This document shows, in pieces, positions 16,586-25,491 of a stretch of 64,000 nucleotides of DNA (within the stretch, counting starts at the first letter, position 1; each line of letters begins with the position of its first letter). The stretch is from Zhaonella formicivorans (GTDB taxonomy: Bacteria; Bacillota; DUOV01; Zhaonellaceae). The notes below the pieces were generated by a model. The model saw nothing but the letters and a program-made list of their open reading frames with translations, was not told where the DNA came from and did not search any database. The stretch covers positions 1,336,142 to 1,400,141 of the forward strand of contig NZ_CP085524.1 of assembly GCF_004353525.1 (NCBI RefSeq), read 5' to 3'. The translations under genes and the position numbers were made by a program.

Positions 16586-17053
16586 CTACTGATGGGCCAG
16601 CTGCCGGATAACTTCCTCAGCGGGAGTATCTGCCTGGAAGTTATATGTACCGGCCCGCAATTTTTTTTCTAACTTCAGCTCATAAACCCGGGCTAAAAAA
16701 GCCCCGGCATCGGTAATTATCCTTTTTTCCTTCAGAAGCTGAGCCATTTCCTCCGGGGAAGTGCCGGGAACTATTTCAACTGCAATGGTTTGGGCCTCAG
16801 GTTTAGTAGGAACCTCTTTTTCACTTTCCATAGCCTGCTGACCCGGACCGTTTTTTTCCTCCGGCTGAGCCTTTTCTTCACCGGGGAAAACCAACACTTC
16901 CTCCCGGTATACCATCCCCAGTTCCCTGGCCATGCGTTCTATTTCTGTTTTGTCCGGCTGGGAACTCTTAAATAAGGTAGGTAGGATTAGCAATGAAGCT
17001 ATAATCAGTCCAAGGCCCAAGCCAAATAAAAACTGGTTATATTTAGCCGGCAC
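16586..17053 (-). CDS. Membrane protein with LysM-like MltG N-terminal subdomain
   Basis: A 155-residue protein. A single membrane helix lies at residues ~8-27. A charged, proline- and glutamate-rich linker follows. The C-terminal ~65 residues (VEIVPGTSPEEMAQLLKEKR to DTPAEEVIRQLAHQ) resemble the LysM-like subdomain at the start of YceG/MltG endolytic transglycosylases. The MltG catalytic domain is missing, so enzymatic activity is not expected. It may bind glycan chains near the basal body, which is an inference. The GTG start at 17053 is 3 bp from the preceding stop and has a poor ribosome site, suggesting coupled translation. Confidence 0.6.
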   Translation of the reverse strand: MPAKYNQFLFGLGLGLIIASLLILPTLFKSSQPDKTEIERMARELGMVYREEVLVFPGEEKAQPEEKNGPGQQAMESEKEVPTKPEAQTIAVEIVPGTSPEEMAQLLKEKRIITDAGAFLARVYELKLEKKLRAGTYNFQADTPAEEVIRQLAHQ

Positions 17054-17055
17054 TT

Positions 17056-17478
17056 TTAACGCCGTAAATTTAAAATTAATTCTATCTCACCCTTTCCCTT
17101 GCCGAATTCCTGGGCTAATTCCGTAATTCCCTTACCCTGCCGGTAAGCCTGGTAAATCTGCTCATTTATAGTTAGCGGAGGGGAGACTTCCGGAGCCGCT
17201 CCCACTTCCTGCCAGATGCGGGCAAAATCTGCGCCCTGGGCCCCTGCCTTGCTTAAATCCTGCCCTAGGTTTTCCTTTAAATCCTTTACGCTCTCAGCCA
17301 AAAGTTCCAGCTTTGCTTCGATACTCTGCAGGTATTCCAGACAGGCTGAACTTTCATCGCTTTGAGTTGTTTTTGGCGCTTCGCTTATATGATGCAGCCC
17401 TTCCCGCCACTCCTTCCATACCGTCTTGCCGGTTAGAGCGGTGAGTATTATGCCAATTGCCAGCAGTAAATAAATCAC
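17056..17478 (-). CDS. Small membrane protein, DUF6115-like
   Basis: A 140-residue protein of unknown function found after fliA in many clostridial fla operons. It has an N-terminal membrane helix (VIYLLLAIGIILTALTG), a coiled-coil-prone middle (YLQSIEAKLELLAESVKDLK) and a C-terminal helix-turn-helix-like segment (QIYQAYRQGKGITELAQEFG). I start at the GTG at 17478 because it overlaps the fliA stop as GTGA and GGAGTGA lies upstream. The longer reading from 17547 overlaps fliA by 70 bp. Confidence 0.65.
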   Translation of the reverse strand: MIYLLLAIGIILTALTGKTVWKEWREGLHHISEAPKTTQSDESSACLEYLQSIEAKLELLAESVKDLKENLGQDLSKAGAQGADFARIWQEVGAAPEVSPPLTINEQIYQAYRQGKGITELAQEFGKGKGEIELILNLRR

Positions 17479-18176
17479 CCGGTTTTCACTCCAAACTCTT
17501 TTAGTTCCTCCCGCAGCCGGGATAATGCCCGGGCGTGGAGCTGACATACCCTTGATTCGGATACATCCAGCACTTTCCCTATTTCTTTCAATGTTAATTC
17601 TTCGTAATAGTACAGACTCAAAAGCAGGCGGTCTTTTTCCCCCAGCCGCTCGATAGCTTGTACTAAAGCAGCCTTCAGTTCCTGCTCTTCCAGAATGCTC
17701 TCCGGATTGGGGCTTTTTTCATCAATAACTGTATCGCCTAGGGTCAGACCGCCTTCTTCCGTAGCCAAAAGGAAGTTCTCCAAGGACTCAACAGCCACGG
17801 AATTAACCTCTATAAGCAGCTGTTCTAATTCTTCCTGGCTGATACCCAGCTCTTTGGCAATAAGCACGTCAGGTACCTCTCCACCCAACTCTTGCTCCAA
17901 TTTCTGCACCACCCGGTTATATTCCTTAACCTGCTCCCAGGTTGAACGCGGCGCCCAACTGGCTTTGCGCACCGCATCCAACACAGCCCCCCTAATTCTA
18001 GGGGTGGCATAGGTTTCAAATTTAATTCCCCGTTCCGGGTCGTATTTGGCCATGGCTTCCAGCAAGCCGAAAATTCCGTAACTAAGCAAATCTTCGCTGT
18101 CCAAGTAGGGTGGCAGTTTTACTTGCAGCCGGCCTACAATGTATTTAACCAAGGGCAAATAATCTTCGGCCTTCAT
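17475..18176 (-). CDS. fliA: Flagellar sigma factor FliA (sigma-28/sigma-D)
   Basis: A 233-residue sigma-70-family factor that transcribes late flagellar genes. Region 2 is clear (LLSYGIFGLLEAMAKYDPERG, KFETYATPRIRGAVLDAVRK), region 3 begins at APRSTWEQVKEY, and region 4 has the DNA-binding helix-turn-helix LTLKEIGKVLDVSESRVCQL. Matching promoters (TAAA, 15-16 nt, YCCGATAT) occur at 42373, 44125 and 49027. The anti-sigma factor FlgM is not in the window; it would be expected just upstream of flgN, beyond the right edge. Confidence 0.95.
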   Translation of the reverse strand: MKAEDYLPLVKYIVGRLQVKLPPYLDSEDLLSYGIFGLLEAMAKYDPERGIKFETYATPRIRGAVLDAVRKASWAPRSTWEQVKEYNRVVQKLEQELGGEVPDVLIAKELGISQEELEQLLIEVNSVAVESLENFLLATEEGGLTLGDTVIDEKSPNPESILEEQELKAALVQAIERLGEKDRLLLSLYYYEELTLKEIGKVLDVSESRVCQLHARALSRLREELKEFGVKTG

Positions 18177-18179
18177 TTT

Positions 18180-18845
18180 TCACCTCTCCAGCCAGCGTTG
18201 CTTTCGCATTTTTTCAAAAATATAACAGATTAAAACGTCCCTGTCCCGCTCAGCAATCTTTTCGAAATGAACGCCTGCATAATGTTTAGGCTGAAACTCC
18301 CCGGCAGGCAAAAACCTCTTCACCCTGCCTACAGCGTAAATTGGCTGGTGCTCATAGCCCGGAAGGACTATTTTTAAGTAAAGCAGCTTGTTTACCGGCA
18401 GCTCTTCCTCCAAGGCCAGTTGCACTCCCCCGCCGCTGATATCCACGGTAAAAGCCCTTTTGCTTGGGTTAAGCATATGGAGATTCTCCAATTCTTCAAC
18501 TTCTAGCATTTTGTAACAGACTTCCAACACGGTTTTCAACCGCACGTATTCCCTTAGCTGGATACGCTGCACCTCGGCAGGTTTCGCCAAATAATAGAGC
18601 GGAATTGGCTCCTTTTTCCGCCCCAAAACCCTGGTGGAAAAAAGAAACTGCTCTTTTTCACCGGTAATTTTTACTGTAATTGTTTCTCCGGGGCGCAAAA
18701 CCAAAGCTTGCCCCCGGTAAGAAGGAACATCCACAGCAAAACTATCCTGTCCCACTTCCTGGATCATGCTTTTGTAGGTAACAGGGTCATTTTCCCTGAC
18801 TAATTCAACTTTTCTTTTAACGACTAAGAACTGATGCCGTTGCAA
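18180..18845 (-). CDS. PilZ-domain c-di-GMP-binding flagellar brake protein (YcgR-like)
   Basis: A 221-residue protein with an N-terminal YcgR-type beta domain (residues ~1-95, VLRPGETITVKITGEKEQFL) and a C-terminal PilZ domain. The c-di-GMP-binding residues are visible: the arginine motif QLREYVRLKT near residue 105 and DISGGGVQL near residue 145. On binding c-di-GMP such proteins act on the motor stator or switch. The TTG start at 18845 follows GGAAGTGGGA. Its place between flhG and fliA suits a motility brake. Confidence 0.88.
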   Translation of the reverse strand: MQRHQFLVVKRKVELVRENDPVTYKSMIQEVGQDSFAVDVPSYRGQALVLRPGETITVKITGEKEQFLFSTRVLGRKKEPIPLYYLAKPAEVQRIQLREYVRLKTVLEVCYKMLEVEELENLHMLNPSKRAFTVDISGGGVQLALEEELPVNKLLYLKIVLPGYEHQPIYAVGRVKRFLPAGEFQPKHYAGVHFEKIAERDRDVLICYIFEKMRKQRWLER

Positions 18846-18856
18846 AATCCCACTTC

Positions 18857-19720
18857 CTAACTAAAAAGCCGTATTAACCGGTTTAAGAAACCGGTGGTGC
18901 CCTTGGGAGGACGATAATTTCCCTCCAACAGGTTAGTAGCCAGCTGACGCAAACTTCCGGCTGCTGCCGAATCAGGGAAACGCAACAAAAACGGTTCTTG
19001 TTTTCTGACTGCTTTGCCTACAGCTTTATCATCAAAAATGTAGCCCAGCGGCAAGACCTTGATCTGCAAAAACTTTTGCACCACCGTTACCATTTTGCCT
19101 ATAGTTTGCTGCGCTTCCTGAGCACTTGCCACCCGATTTACCACCAGATGCACCTCGGAATGCAGTTTAAACTTGGACATAATCTTAATAACCCCGTAGG
19201 CATCGGTAAGGGAAGTGGGCTCAGGCGTAAGAACGATAATTACCTCGTCAGCGGCGCTGATAAAACCCAAAACGTTACGGGAAATTCCCGCACCTGTATC
19301 CACTAACAGAAAATCAGTGTCCTGCTCCAGTTCCTTCAGACTCTGCACTAATCGCTCCCGCTGGTAATAGTCCAAGTTAGCCAGGTCCTGAATACCCGAC
19401 CCTCCGGGTACAATCCTTACCCCGGCAGGTCCCGTGACAATTATTTCCGAAATCGTCTTTGTTCCCTGCAGCACATCATACAGATTGTATTTGGGAACTA
19501 CTCCTACCAGCACATCAACGTTTGCCAGGCCCAAATCAGCATCAAAAATAACTACCCGCTGACCCATTTCGACCAGGGCAATGGCTAAGTTAACCACCAA
19601 ATTTGTCTTTCCCACTCCCCCTTTGCCGCTGGCCACGGCGATGATTCTGGGAGCGTGATGTGCGCTGTCCTCCTTGCCGTATTTAACCAGTTCCCTTAAT
19701 TTAGCCGCTTGATCTTGCAT
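18857..19720 (-). CDS. flhG: Flagellar number/placement ATPase FlhG (YlxH, MinD-like)
   Basis: A 287-residue MinD/ParA-type ATPase. An N-terminal extension with the FlhF-activating region precedes the deviant Walker A SGKGGVGKTNLVVNLAIAL near residue 31. Switch segments FDADLGLANVDVLVG and LVDTGAGISRNVLGF follow. It stimulates FlhF GTPase activity and controls flagellar number and C-ring assembly. The ATG overlaps the flhF stop by one base (TAATG). Confidence 0.93.
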   Translation of the reverse strand: MQDQAAKLRELVKYGKEDSAHHAPRIIAVASGKGGVGKTNLVVNLAIALVEMGQRVVIFDADLGLANVDVLVGVVPKYNLYDVLQGTKTISEIIVTGPAGVRIVPGGSGIQDLANLDYYQRERLVQSLKELEQDTDFLLVDTGAGISRNVLGFISAADEVIIVLTPEPTSLTDAYGVIKIMSKFKLHSEVHLVVNRVASAQEAQQTIGKMVTVVQKFLQIKVLPLGYIFDDKAVGKAVRKQEPFLLRFPDSAAAGSLRQLATNLLEGNYRPPKGTTGFLNRLIRLFS

Positions 19721-20790
19721 TACCCCACCGCCTTAAGAATCAATTTGACCAGTTTTTGCGGGTCGCAAGCTTCGATATCATCGGGGACATTCTGCCCGGT
19801 TGTCACATAGGCCACCGGTTTAGAGGTGGCGCTGGCCAAATTGAGTATAGAACCAAGGGATGTTGTTTCATCGGCTTTGGTAAAAATCAGCTTGGTATAA
19901 TTTAAAAGCTTGAAATCATCGGCAATCTTAAGAAGATCCCTGTTTTTGGTAGTACAGCTCATTACCAGAAAAACCTCCGCCGGGTGTAACACAGTTAAAA
20001 AGGATTGCAATTCAGCCAGCATCCGCTTATTCCGTGATGAGCGCCCTGCTGTATCAACCAGAATAAAATCTTTATCTTGGTGCCGCTCCACAGCCTGGCT
20101 TAGCTCCTCAGGGGTGAGCACTGCCTCTACGGGGACATTCAGGATTTCCCCGTAAGTTTTTAACTGTTCCACAGCACCGATGCGGTAAGTATCGATTGTA
20201 AGCAGGGCAATTTTCTTTTGTTCAAACAGAGCCAAATTAGCCGCCAGCTTGGCTAGGGTAGTGGTCTTACCTACCCCGGTAGGACCCACGAAAACGAAAA
20301 TCCTGCTGCTCAAGCTTTGGTTTGGGGCAGATTCAAAAATCCGGGCCATCCGCTCCTGCACAGTCTCCTTAAACAGCTCTTCGTTTTCCCGAGCAGCCAG
20401 CCCAGCGCTTTCTGCAATTCCCTTGAGCAGTTGGTTAGTCACCTCGTGGCTGACTTCAAGCTCCTGCAAAACTTGCTGCCATTTCAGCAAGAGCTTGGAA
20501 TCGGGAGGCTCCTGCTCCTTGTGAAGGGAGTTTTCCGCATATTTTTTCAGCAACGCTTTCAGTTCCGCCACTTCCCGGATTAAACCCGACTCCCCTTGGG
20601 CTGCCTCTTTTTTAGACGCATTATGTTCGACGGCAGCTGTTACTTCCAATTTTTTGGGGCCTAAGATTCCCAGCCATCCGCCTTCTTTAACCCACCGGCT
20701 GGAAATAATCACGGCTTCCGGACCCAAATCACGCTTAATAATTTCCATTGCTTCCGGCATAGTATTCACCAGGTAGCGTTTAATCATCAA
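19720..20790 (-). CDS. flhF: Flagellar biosynthesis GTPase FlhF
   Basis: A 356-residue SRP-type GTPase. A variable basic N domain (to ~150) precedes the GTPase: G1 FVGPTGVGKTTTLAKLAANL near residue 170, G2/G3 LLTIDTYRIGAVEQLKTYGE and LVDTAGRSSRN, and G4 FTKADETTSLGSILNLA. It recruits early basal-body proteins to the assembly site. The start overlaps the flhA stop (ATGA). Confidence 0.94.
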   Translation of the reverse strand: MMIKRYLVNTMPEAMEIIKRDLGPEAVIISSRWVKEGGWLGILGPKKLEVTAAVEHNASKKEAAQGESGLIREVAELKALLKKYAENSLHKEQEPPDSKLLLKWQQVLQELEVSHEVTNQLLKGIAESAGLAARENEELFKETVQERMARIFESAPNQSLSSRIFVFVGPTGVGKTTTLAKLAANLALFEQKKIALLTIDTYRIGAVEQLKTYGEILNVPVEAVLTPEELSQAVERHQDKDFILVDTAGRSSRNKRMLAELQSFLTVLHPAEVFLVMSCTTKNRDLLKIADDFKLLNYTKLIFTKADETTSLGSILNLASATSKPVAYVTTGQNVPDDIEACDPQKLVKLILKAVG

Positions 20791-22880
20791 TCGAACATCA
20801 CCGTCCCTGCAGAGTCTACGTCTAAGTCCGGAGTCAGTTCATTTAACGACAGCACAACTAAATTGGGCATAAAACGTTCAGTGAGTCTCCTAAAAGGCAA
20901 TCGGATTCTTGTGGAGCAAAGTACTATAGGCTGCATCCCAGCCATGGCTAACTGTTCAGCTATGGAACCCAAGCGCTCAAAAATCTTGCCGGTCAGGTCA
21001 GGATTCAAGACAGGATATTGCCCGGTCTGGGTTTGTTGGACCGAATCCAATATAGTCTGTTCCAGTTTGGGATGCAGAGTAATAACTGTCATTTTACCTT
21101 CCGGGGCATAAATCCTGCTAATAGTCCTTTTTAAAGCCTGCCGCACTACCTCCGTCAGATAGTCTGTATCTTTAGTCATGCGGGCATGGTCCGCCAGCAC
21201 TTCCAAAATAGTAGCCAGGTTGCGGATGGGAATCCTTTCAGCCAGCAAGTTCTGCAAGATTTTTTGCACTTCCCCGTAAGTCATCAATTCGGGAATCAAT
21301 TCTTCCACCACAGCAGGGTTGGATTCCTTCACCGTCTCAACCATTTCTTTCACCTCTTGCCTGCCAAGAAGTTCGGCGGCGTGGGCTTTAATAAATTCGG
21401 TGAGGTGGGTGATGAGGACCGTGCTACAGTCAACAACAGTAAAACCCTGCAGTTCCGCCTGCTCTTTCCGCTCCGGTGTTATCCACCAAGCCGGCAAACC
21501 AAAAGTAGGCTCTTTGGTAGCAATTCCTGCTATTTCTTCCCCGCTGTCCGCCGGATTCATTGCCAGGTAATAATTGGGCAGTACCTCGCCGGAGGCTGCT
21601 TCCACACCTTTAAGCTTAAAAACATAACCGTTGGCACCAAGCTGCAGGTTGTCTCTAATCCTGATGGGCCGCACAAAAACTCCCAGCTCGGCTGCACACT
21701 GCCTGCGTACCGCCGCCAGGCGGTCCAACAAATCGCCCCCTTGCTCCTCGTCGGTCAAGGGTATGAGATTATACCCTATTTCTATTTCCAAAGGATCAAC
21801 CTGAAAAAGATTTAATACATTCTCCGGCTGCCTGATTCTTTCCTTCTCTTGCACCCTGGCCTCTTCAGCCACAGCTTTTTGTTTTTCTTCCTGAATCAGC
21901 ACATAGGCTACGTAAGCAGTTGCAGCACCCAGGATTAGAAAGGGCAAATTGGGCAGCCCCGGTACCAGACCTAACAGCAGCAGGATACCGGCAGCCAAGG
22001 CTATAACCTTGGGAAAAGCGGCTAGCTGGGCGGAGAGGTCCTTGCCAAAGCTCTCGCCTGAGGCCGAACGGGTAACCAGAATACCTGTTGCCGTGGAAAC
22101 CAAAAGCGCCGGCAGCTGGCTTACCAGGCCGTCCCCTACCGTAAGCTTGGTATAAGTCTCCAGGGCTTCGCTAAAAGGCATTTTCAGTTGCCAAACCCCT
22201 ATAACAAAACCGCCAAGGATATTTATTAAAGTAATGATGATGCCAGCAATGGCATCACCCTTCACAAACTTGCTGGCACCGTCCATGGCGCCGAAAAAGT
22301 CTGCTTCCCGCTGTAGCTGCCTCCTGCGCTCCTTGGCTTCGGCATCGGTAATTAAACCGCCGTTTAAATCGGCATCAATGCTCATCTGCTTGCCAGGCAT
22401 TGCATCCAAAGTAAACCTGGCCGCCACTTCGGCCACCCGGCCAGCCCCGTTTGTAATGACCACAAACTGGATAACCGTAATGATGATGAAAACTACCAGC
22501 CCTACCACATAATTGCCGCTTACCACGAAGTTTCCGAAGGCTTCAATAACTTTACCGGCCGTAGCCTGACCCAGGATCAGCCTGGTGGATGATATATTTA
22601 AGGAAAGCCTTAGCAACGTGGTAACCAGGAGCAACGTAGGAAAAACCGAAAACTGCAAAGGCTCCGTGGTAAACATGGTTGTCAACAGGATTACCAGACT
22701 GAAAGTCAGGCTGAAACTGAGCAGCAAATCCAGCACAGTGGGGTGCAGCGGAATAACGATAATGACAATAATTCCAATGACCATTGCTGCTATGAGCAAA
22801 TCGCTGTAGCCAGAAAGGCGCTTCATGGAACTAAGCATCCCGGTACCTGTTCTGAATACCCCGCTACTCATTTGTGCCAA
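20787..22880 (-). CDS. flhA: Flagellar type III export gate protein FlhA
   Basis: A 697-residue FHIPEP-family protein with eight membrane helices in residues ~25-330, the conserved cytoplasmic loop between helices 4 and 5 (GRVAEVAARFTLDAMPGKQM, DADLNGGLITDAEAKERRRQ) and a large cytoplasmic domain that docks substrates and chaperones. I accept the TTG at 22880 because GAGGTGAGAACAG lies just upstream; an ATG nine bases in would be too far from it. A 311-bp gap with a palindromic element precedes it. Confidence 0.94.
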   Translation of the reverse strand: MAQMSSGVFRTGTGMLSSMKRLSGYSDLLIAAMVIGIIVIIVIPLHPTVLDLLLSFSLTFSLVILLTTMFTTEPLQFSVFPTLLLVTTLLRLSLNISSTRLILGQATAGKVIEAFGNFVVSGNYVVGLVVFIIITVIQFVVITNGAGRVAEVAARFTLDAMPGKQMSIDADLNGGLITDAEAKERRRQLQREADFFGAMDGASKFVKGDAIAGIIITLINILGGFVIGVWQLKMPFSEALETYTKLTVGDGLVSQLPALLVSTATGILVTRSASGESFGKDLSAQLAAFPKVIALAAGILLLLGLVPGLPNLPFLILGAATAYVAYVLIQEEKQKAVAEEARVQEKERIRQPENVLNLFQVDPLEIEIGYNLIPLTDEEQGGDLLDRLAAVRRQCAAELGVFVRPIRIRDNLQLGANGYVFKLKGVEAASGEVLPNYYLAMNPADSGEEIAGIATKEPTFGLPAWWITPERKEQAELQGFTVVDCSTVLITHLTEFIKAHAAELLGRQEVKEMVETVKESNPAVVEELIPELMTYGEVQKILQNLLAERIPIRNLATILEVLADHARMTKDTDYLTEVVRQALKRTISRIYAPEGKMTVITLHPKLEQTILDSVQQTQTGQYPVLNPDLTGKIFERLGSIAEQLAMAGMQPIVLCSTRIRLPFRRLTERFMPNLVVLSLNELTPDLDVDSAGTVMFD

Positions 22881-22930
22881 CTGTTCTCACCTCTTTTGTC
22901 TGAACTAACTAGTCATGCTATCCTGAAAAT

Positions 22931-23138
22931 GTAACCCTTGTGTCCGCTGCTCGGGATGACTTCGCCAAGAGCGCTAAGTGTCTGCTTAGAGTTTGACTTC
23001 CAGCGGCACGCGCTGACGCGGCGTCCATGCCGCTCCAGCGCTCTCGCAGCGTCCATGCTGCTCGACCGCTTACAGTCAAACTCTTCACAGAGCGCTCTAT
23101 GGCTCGTCAACATGAGCAGCTACGCCACAATGGGTTAC
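22931..23138. repeat. 208-bp palindromic intergenic element between flhB and flhA
   Basis: The 311-bp space between flhB and flhA (22881-23191) holds a long imperfect palindrome. The ends are GTAACCCTTGTG (22931-22942) and CACAATGGGTTAC (23126-23138). Inner arms include AGTTTGACT (22990-22998) and AGTCAAACT (23074-23082), around GC-rich sub-repeats. There is no credible gene; short open frames in it are not protein-like. The core words AGTTTGACTG/CAGTCAAACT and the GTAAC ends recur in the element at 47429-47549, so they may be one family. Confidence 0.65.
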
Positions 23139-23191
23139 AATTTTTCATTTTTCTGATGATACTTCAACAGCAGCATGAGGGTCCATTAACT

Positions 23192-24283
23192 TTAGAATCG
23201 TTTCCCCGCCCGGTAGAGCATGGCCAGAATTTCGGCTACGGCCTGATAGAGTTCTGCCGGTATTTCCTGCCCAATTTCCACATGCTGGTAAAGGAAGCGG
23301 GCTACAGGCTTCTCTTCAACCACCGGAACCTGGTATTCCCTGGCCTTCTCCACGATTTTTTTAGCGATGGCTCCGGCCCCTTTGGCCACGACCGTAGGTG
23401 CTCCCGGAGAACCGGTTTCATATTTCAGCGCAACCGCTAAATGAGTTGGGTTGGTAATGACTACCGTAGCTTGGGGGATACTCTGCATCATGCGGTGCAT
23501 TGCCAACTGGCGCTGCTTCTCCCGCAGCTTGGCTTTAAGCTGCGGGTCCCCCTCAGTCTGCTTAAATTCTTCTTTAACTTCCTGTTTCGACATCTTAATG
23601 CTCTCTTTAAATTCATAACGTTGAAACAGGTAGTCCAGAACAGCAATCACCAAGAAAATTAAGACTGCATTAAGGCTGATGCGAAATAACAGCCTCGATA
23701 CCTGTGCAAAACCCTGGGGGACATCCATGTAAATTAAAAATAATAGACTTTCGTAGTTATTTTTAATTAAACTATAGGTAACCGTCCCCACAACAGTTAT
23801 CTTTAAGAGCGCTTTAAGCAGTTCAACCAATGCTTTTTTTGAGAACATCCTTTTCAAGCCGCTGAAAGGATTGATATTTTCCAGCTTAGGTCTGATAGCC
23901 TCGGGAGCAAACAAAAAACCTACCTGGGCAAAATTAACCCCCAAACCGATTAGCATAGCACCCAAAAATACCGGCGCCATAATTTTAAAGAAAAACAACA
24001 GGGTATATAGAAATAAAGCGGCCAACCTCTTTTCAGTTAAAGGTGTCTTGTCTAGGTTTTGCCACAGGTATAACAGGTAATTGTTTAGTTCTGTGGCAAA
24101 ATAGCCATTAAGAGCGTAAAGCAGCACTACCAGCGCCAGTAACACCAAGGCGGCATTCAGGTCCGCACTTTTTGCCACTTGCCCTTTTTTTCTGGCTTCC
24201 TGCCTGCGCTGAGGGGTAGCCTCCTCAGTTTTTTCTTCGGCGAACAACTGTAAGTCCAAAACCGGCAATTCCCACTGGCCCAT
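23192..24283 (-). CDS. flhB: Flagellar export switch protein FlhB
   Basis: A 363-residue export component with four membrane helices (residues ~35-215) and a cytoplasmic domain. The autocleavage motif NPTH is at residues 278-281 in VVITNPTHLAVALKYE; cleavage between Asn and Pro changes export specificity from rod/hook to filament. The C terminus ends EILAMLYRAGKRF. The start overlaps the fliR stop. Confidence 0.95.
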   Translation of the reverse strand: MGQWELPVLDLQLFAEEKTEEATPQRRQEARKKGQVAKSADLNAALVLLALVVLLYALNGYFATELNNYLLYLWQNLDKTPLTEKRLAALFLYTLLFFFKIMAPVFLGAMLIGLGVNFAQVGFLFAPEAIRPKLENINPFSGLKRMFSKKALVELLKALLKITVVGTVTYSLIKNNYESLLFLIYMDVPQGFAQVSRLLFRISLNAVLIFLVIAVLDYLFQRYEFKESIKMSKQEVKEEFKQTEGDPQLKAKLREKQRQLAMHRMMQSIPQATVVITNPTHLAVALKYETGSPGAPTVVAKGAGAIAKKIVEKAREYQVPVVEEKPVARFLYQHVEIGQEIPAELYQAVAEILAMLYRAGKRF

Positions 24284-25047
24284 TATAAACTCCTCATTAC
24301 TAGCAACAGGTCTCTTTCAATCACACTGAAAACATTGGCCAAAACAGAGGCCAACAAGGGGGTGAGCAACGCCAGGGTAACTATCCCAATCCCTATTTTC
24401 AAAGGAAAACCAAGGATAAATACATTGAGCTGAGGTACAGTCCTAGCTACCAAACCAAGAGCGACATCTATCATAATCAGAACCGCTAAAACCGGAGCTG
24501 CAATTTTCAAGCCCAGCAAAAATGCGCCCGCAAAAATCTCCACCACCTGCTTAACTGCAGATGCTCCGATGCCGCCAAACCCTGCAAGGGGAACAAGCTC
24601 ATAACTTTTGGCTAAAGCCAGCAGGAGGCTGTGATGTCCATCCATAATCATAAAAAGCAAAATACCCAAGGTGTGCAGGAACTGTCCCAGTAATGTATTT
24701 TGACTGCCGCTCTGCGGATCGAACAACCCCGCCATTGCCAGGCCGATTTGCACATCTATCAATTGACCGGCCATTTTAATGCTGCTGAAAACAAGAGTAG
24801 ATATATAGCCCAACGCCAGACCTACCAGCACCTCGCCGGCCAGCAACAAGGCAAATGCCAAAAATTCAGGCTCGGCAATTTGCGGCCTTTTAACCGCGGG
24901 AAAAAGCAACACTGCCAACAGCAGTCCCAAGGCCCCTTTGACCTGCGGCGGTACATTCCTGATGGAGAAAAAAGGTGCTGCAGCCAAAAATGCGGTCATC
25001 CGGGCGAAAAGCAATAGAATGATTAACCAGTATGTAAAATCAAACAT
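24283..25047 (-). CDS. fliR: Flagellar export protein FliR
   Basis: A 254-residue integral membrane component of the FliPQR export channel with five to six hydrophobic helices. Family segments include RMTAFLAAAPFFSIRNVPPQ and the QIGLAMAGLFDPQSGSQNTL loop. The ATG at 25047 follows GGCAGAGG, 8 bp after fliQ. Confidence 0.93.
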   Translation of the reverse strand: MFDFTYWLIILLLFARMTAFLAAAPFFSIRNVPPQVKGALGLLLAVLLFPAVKRPQIAEPEFLAFALLLAGEVLVGLALGYISTLVFSSIKMAGQLIDVQIGLAMAGLFDPQSGSQNTLLGQFLHTLGILLFMIMDGHHSLLLALAKSYELVPLAGFGGIGASAVKQVVEIFAGAFLLGLKIAAPVLAVLIMIDVALGLVARTVPQLNVFILGFPLKIGIGIVTLALLTPLLASVLANVFSVIERDLLLVMRSL

Positions 25048-25055
25048 CCTCTGCC

Positions 25056-25325
25056 CTACCTTACAAATGCTCCTAAATTACCAAACAGGTTGGCTGTGAA
25101 GCTGATTAAGCTGTTTAACATCCAGGAGCCAAATATTACTACTGAGACCATCACTACAATGATTTTAGGCACAAAAGTCAAAGTCTGTTCCTGGATCTGC
25201 GTTGTTGCCTGAAAAATACTAATCACCAATCCTACCAAGAGCCCCAGGCCCAAGGCCGGCCCGGCCAACGTTATAGCCAAAACTAAAGCTTGTTTTGCTA
25301 AACTAATTACAAACTCTTGAGACAT
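25056..25325 (-). CDS. fliQ: Flagellar export protein FliQ
   Basis: An 89-residue two-helix membrane protein of the export gate. MSQEFVISLAKQALVLAITL and GLVISIFQATTQIQEQTLTF are the two family-defining helices. The ATG follows GAGGTGAACGAGG. It is separated from fliP by a 166-bp spacer that contains a heptamer repeat, unusual for a gene pair that is normally contiguous. Confidence 0.94.
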   Translation of the reverse strand: MSQEFVISLAKQALVLAITLAGPALGLGLLVGLVISIFQATTQIQEQTLTFVPKIIVVMVSVVIFGSWMLNSLISFTANLFGNLGAFVR

Positions 25326-25448
25326 CCTCGTTCACCTCAGTATTCTTTCGCGCTAGCCGTCAGCTTTCAGCCGCAAGCATAAAGTCACCGGCAAGCTGCG
25401 ACGTGTTATTTGTTAATGTTAAAACAAAAATCATTTAAGAGATATAGA

Positions 25449-25480
25449 ACTAACGACTAACGACTAATGACTGACGACTA
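25449..25480. repeat. Heptamer repeat (ACTAACG type) between fliP and fliQ
   Basis: Consecutive 7-nt units ACTAACG, ACTAACG, ACTAATG, ACTGACG and ACTAGCC lie just downstream of the fliP stop. The same unit is found at 29349-29362 and, as a remnant, near 32433. Confidence 0.85.
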
Positions 25481-25491
25481 GCCCATAGGGC

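Noticed and set aside
21186-21815. 209-codon plus-strand reading frame opposite flhA
   Set aside because: Antisense to a strongly conserved gene, no ribosome site, composition not protein-like.
22913-23156. Short frames in the spacer between flhB and flhA
   Set aside because: They follow the arms of a palindromic element on both strands, so are a result of its composition.
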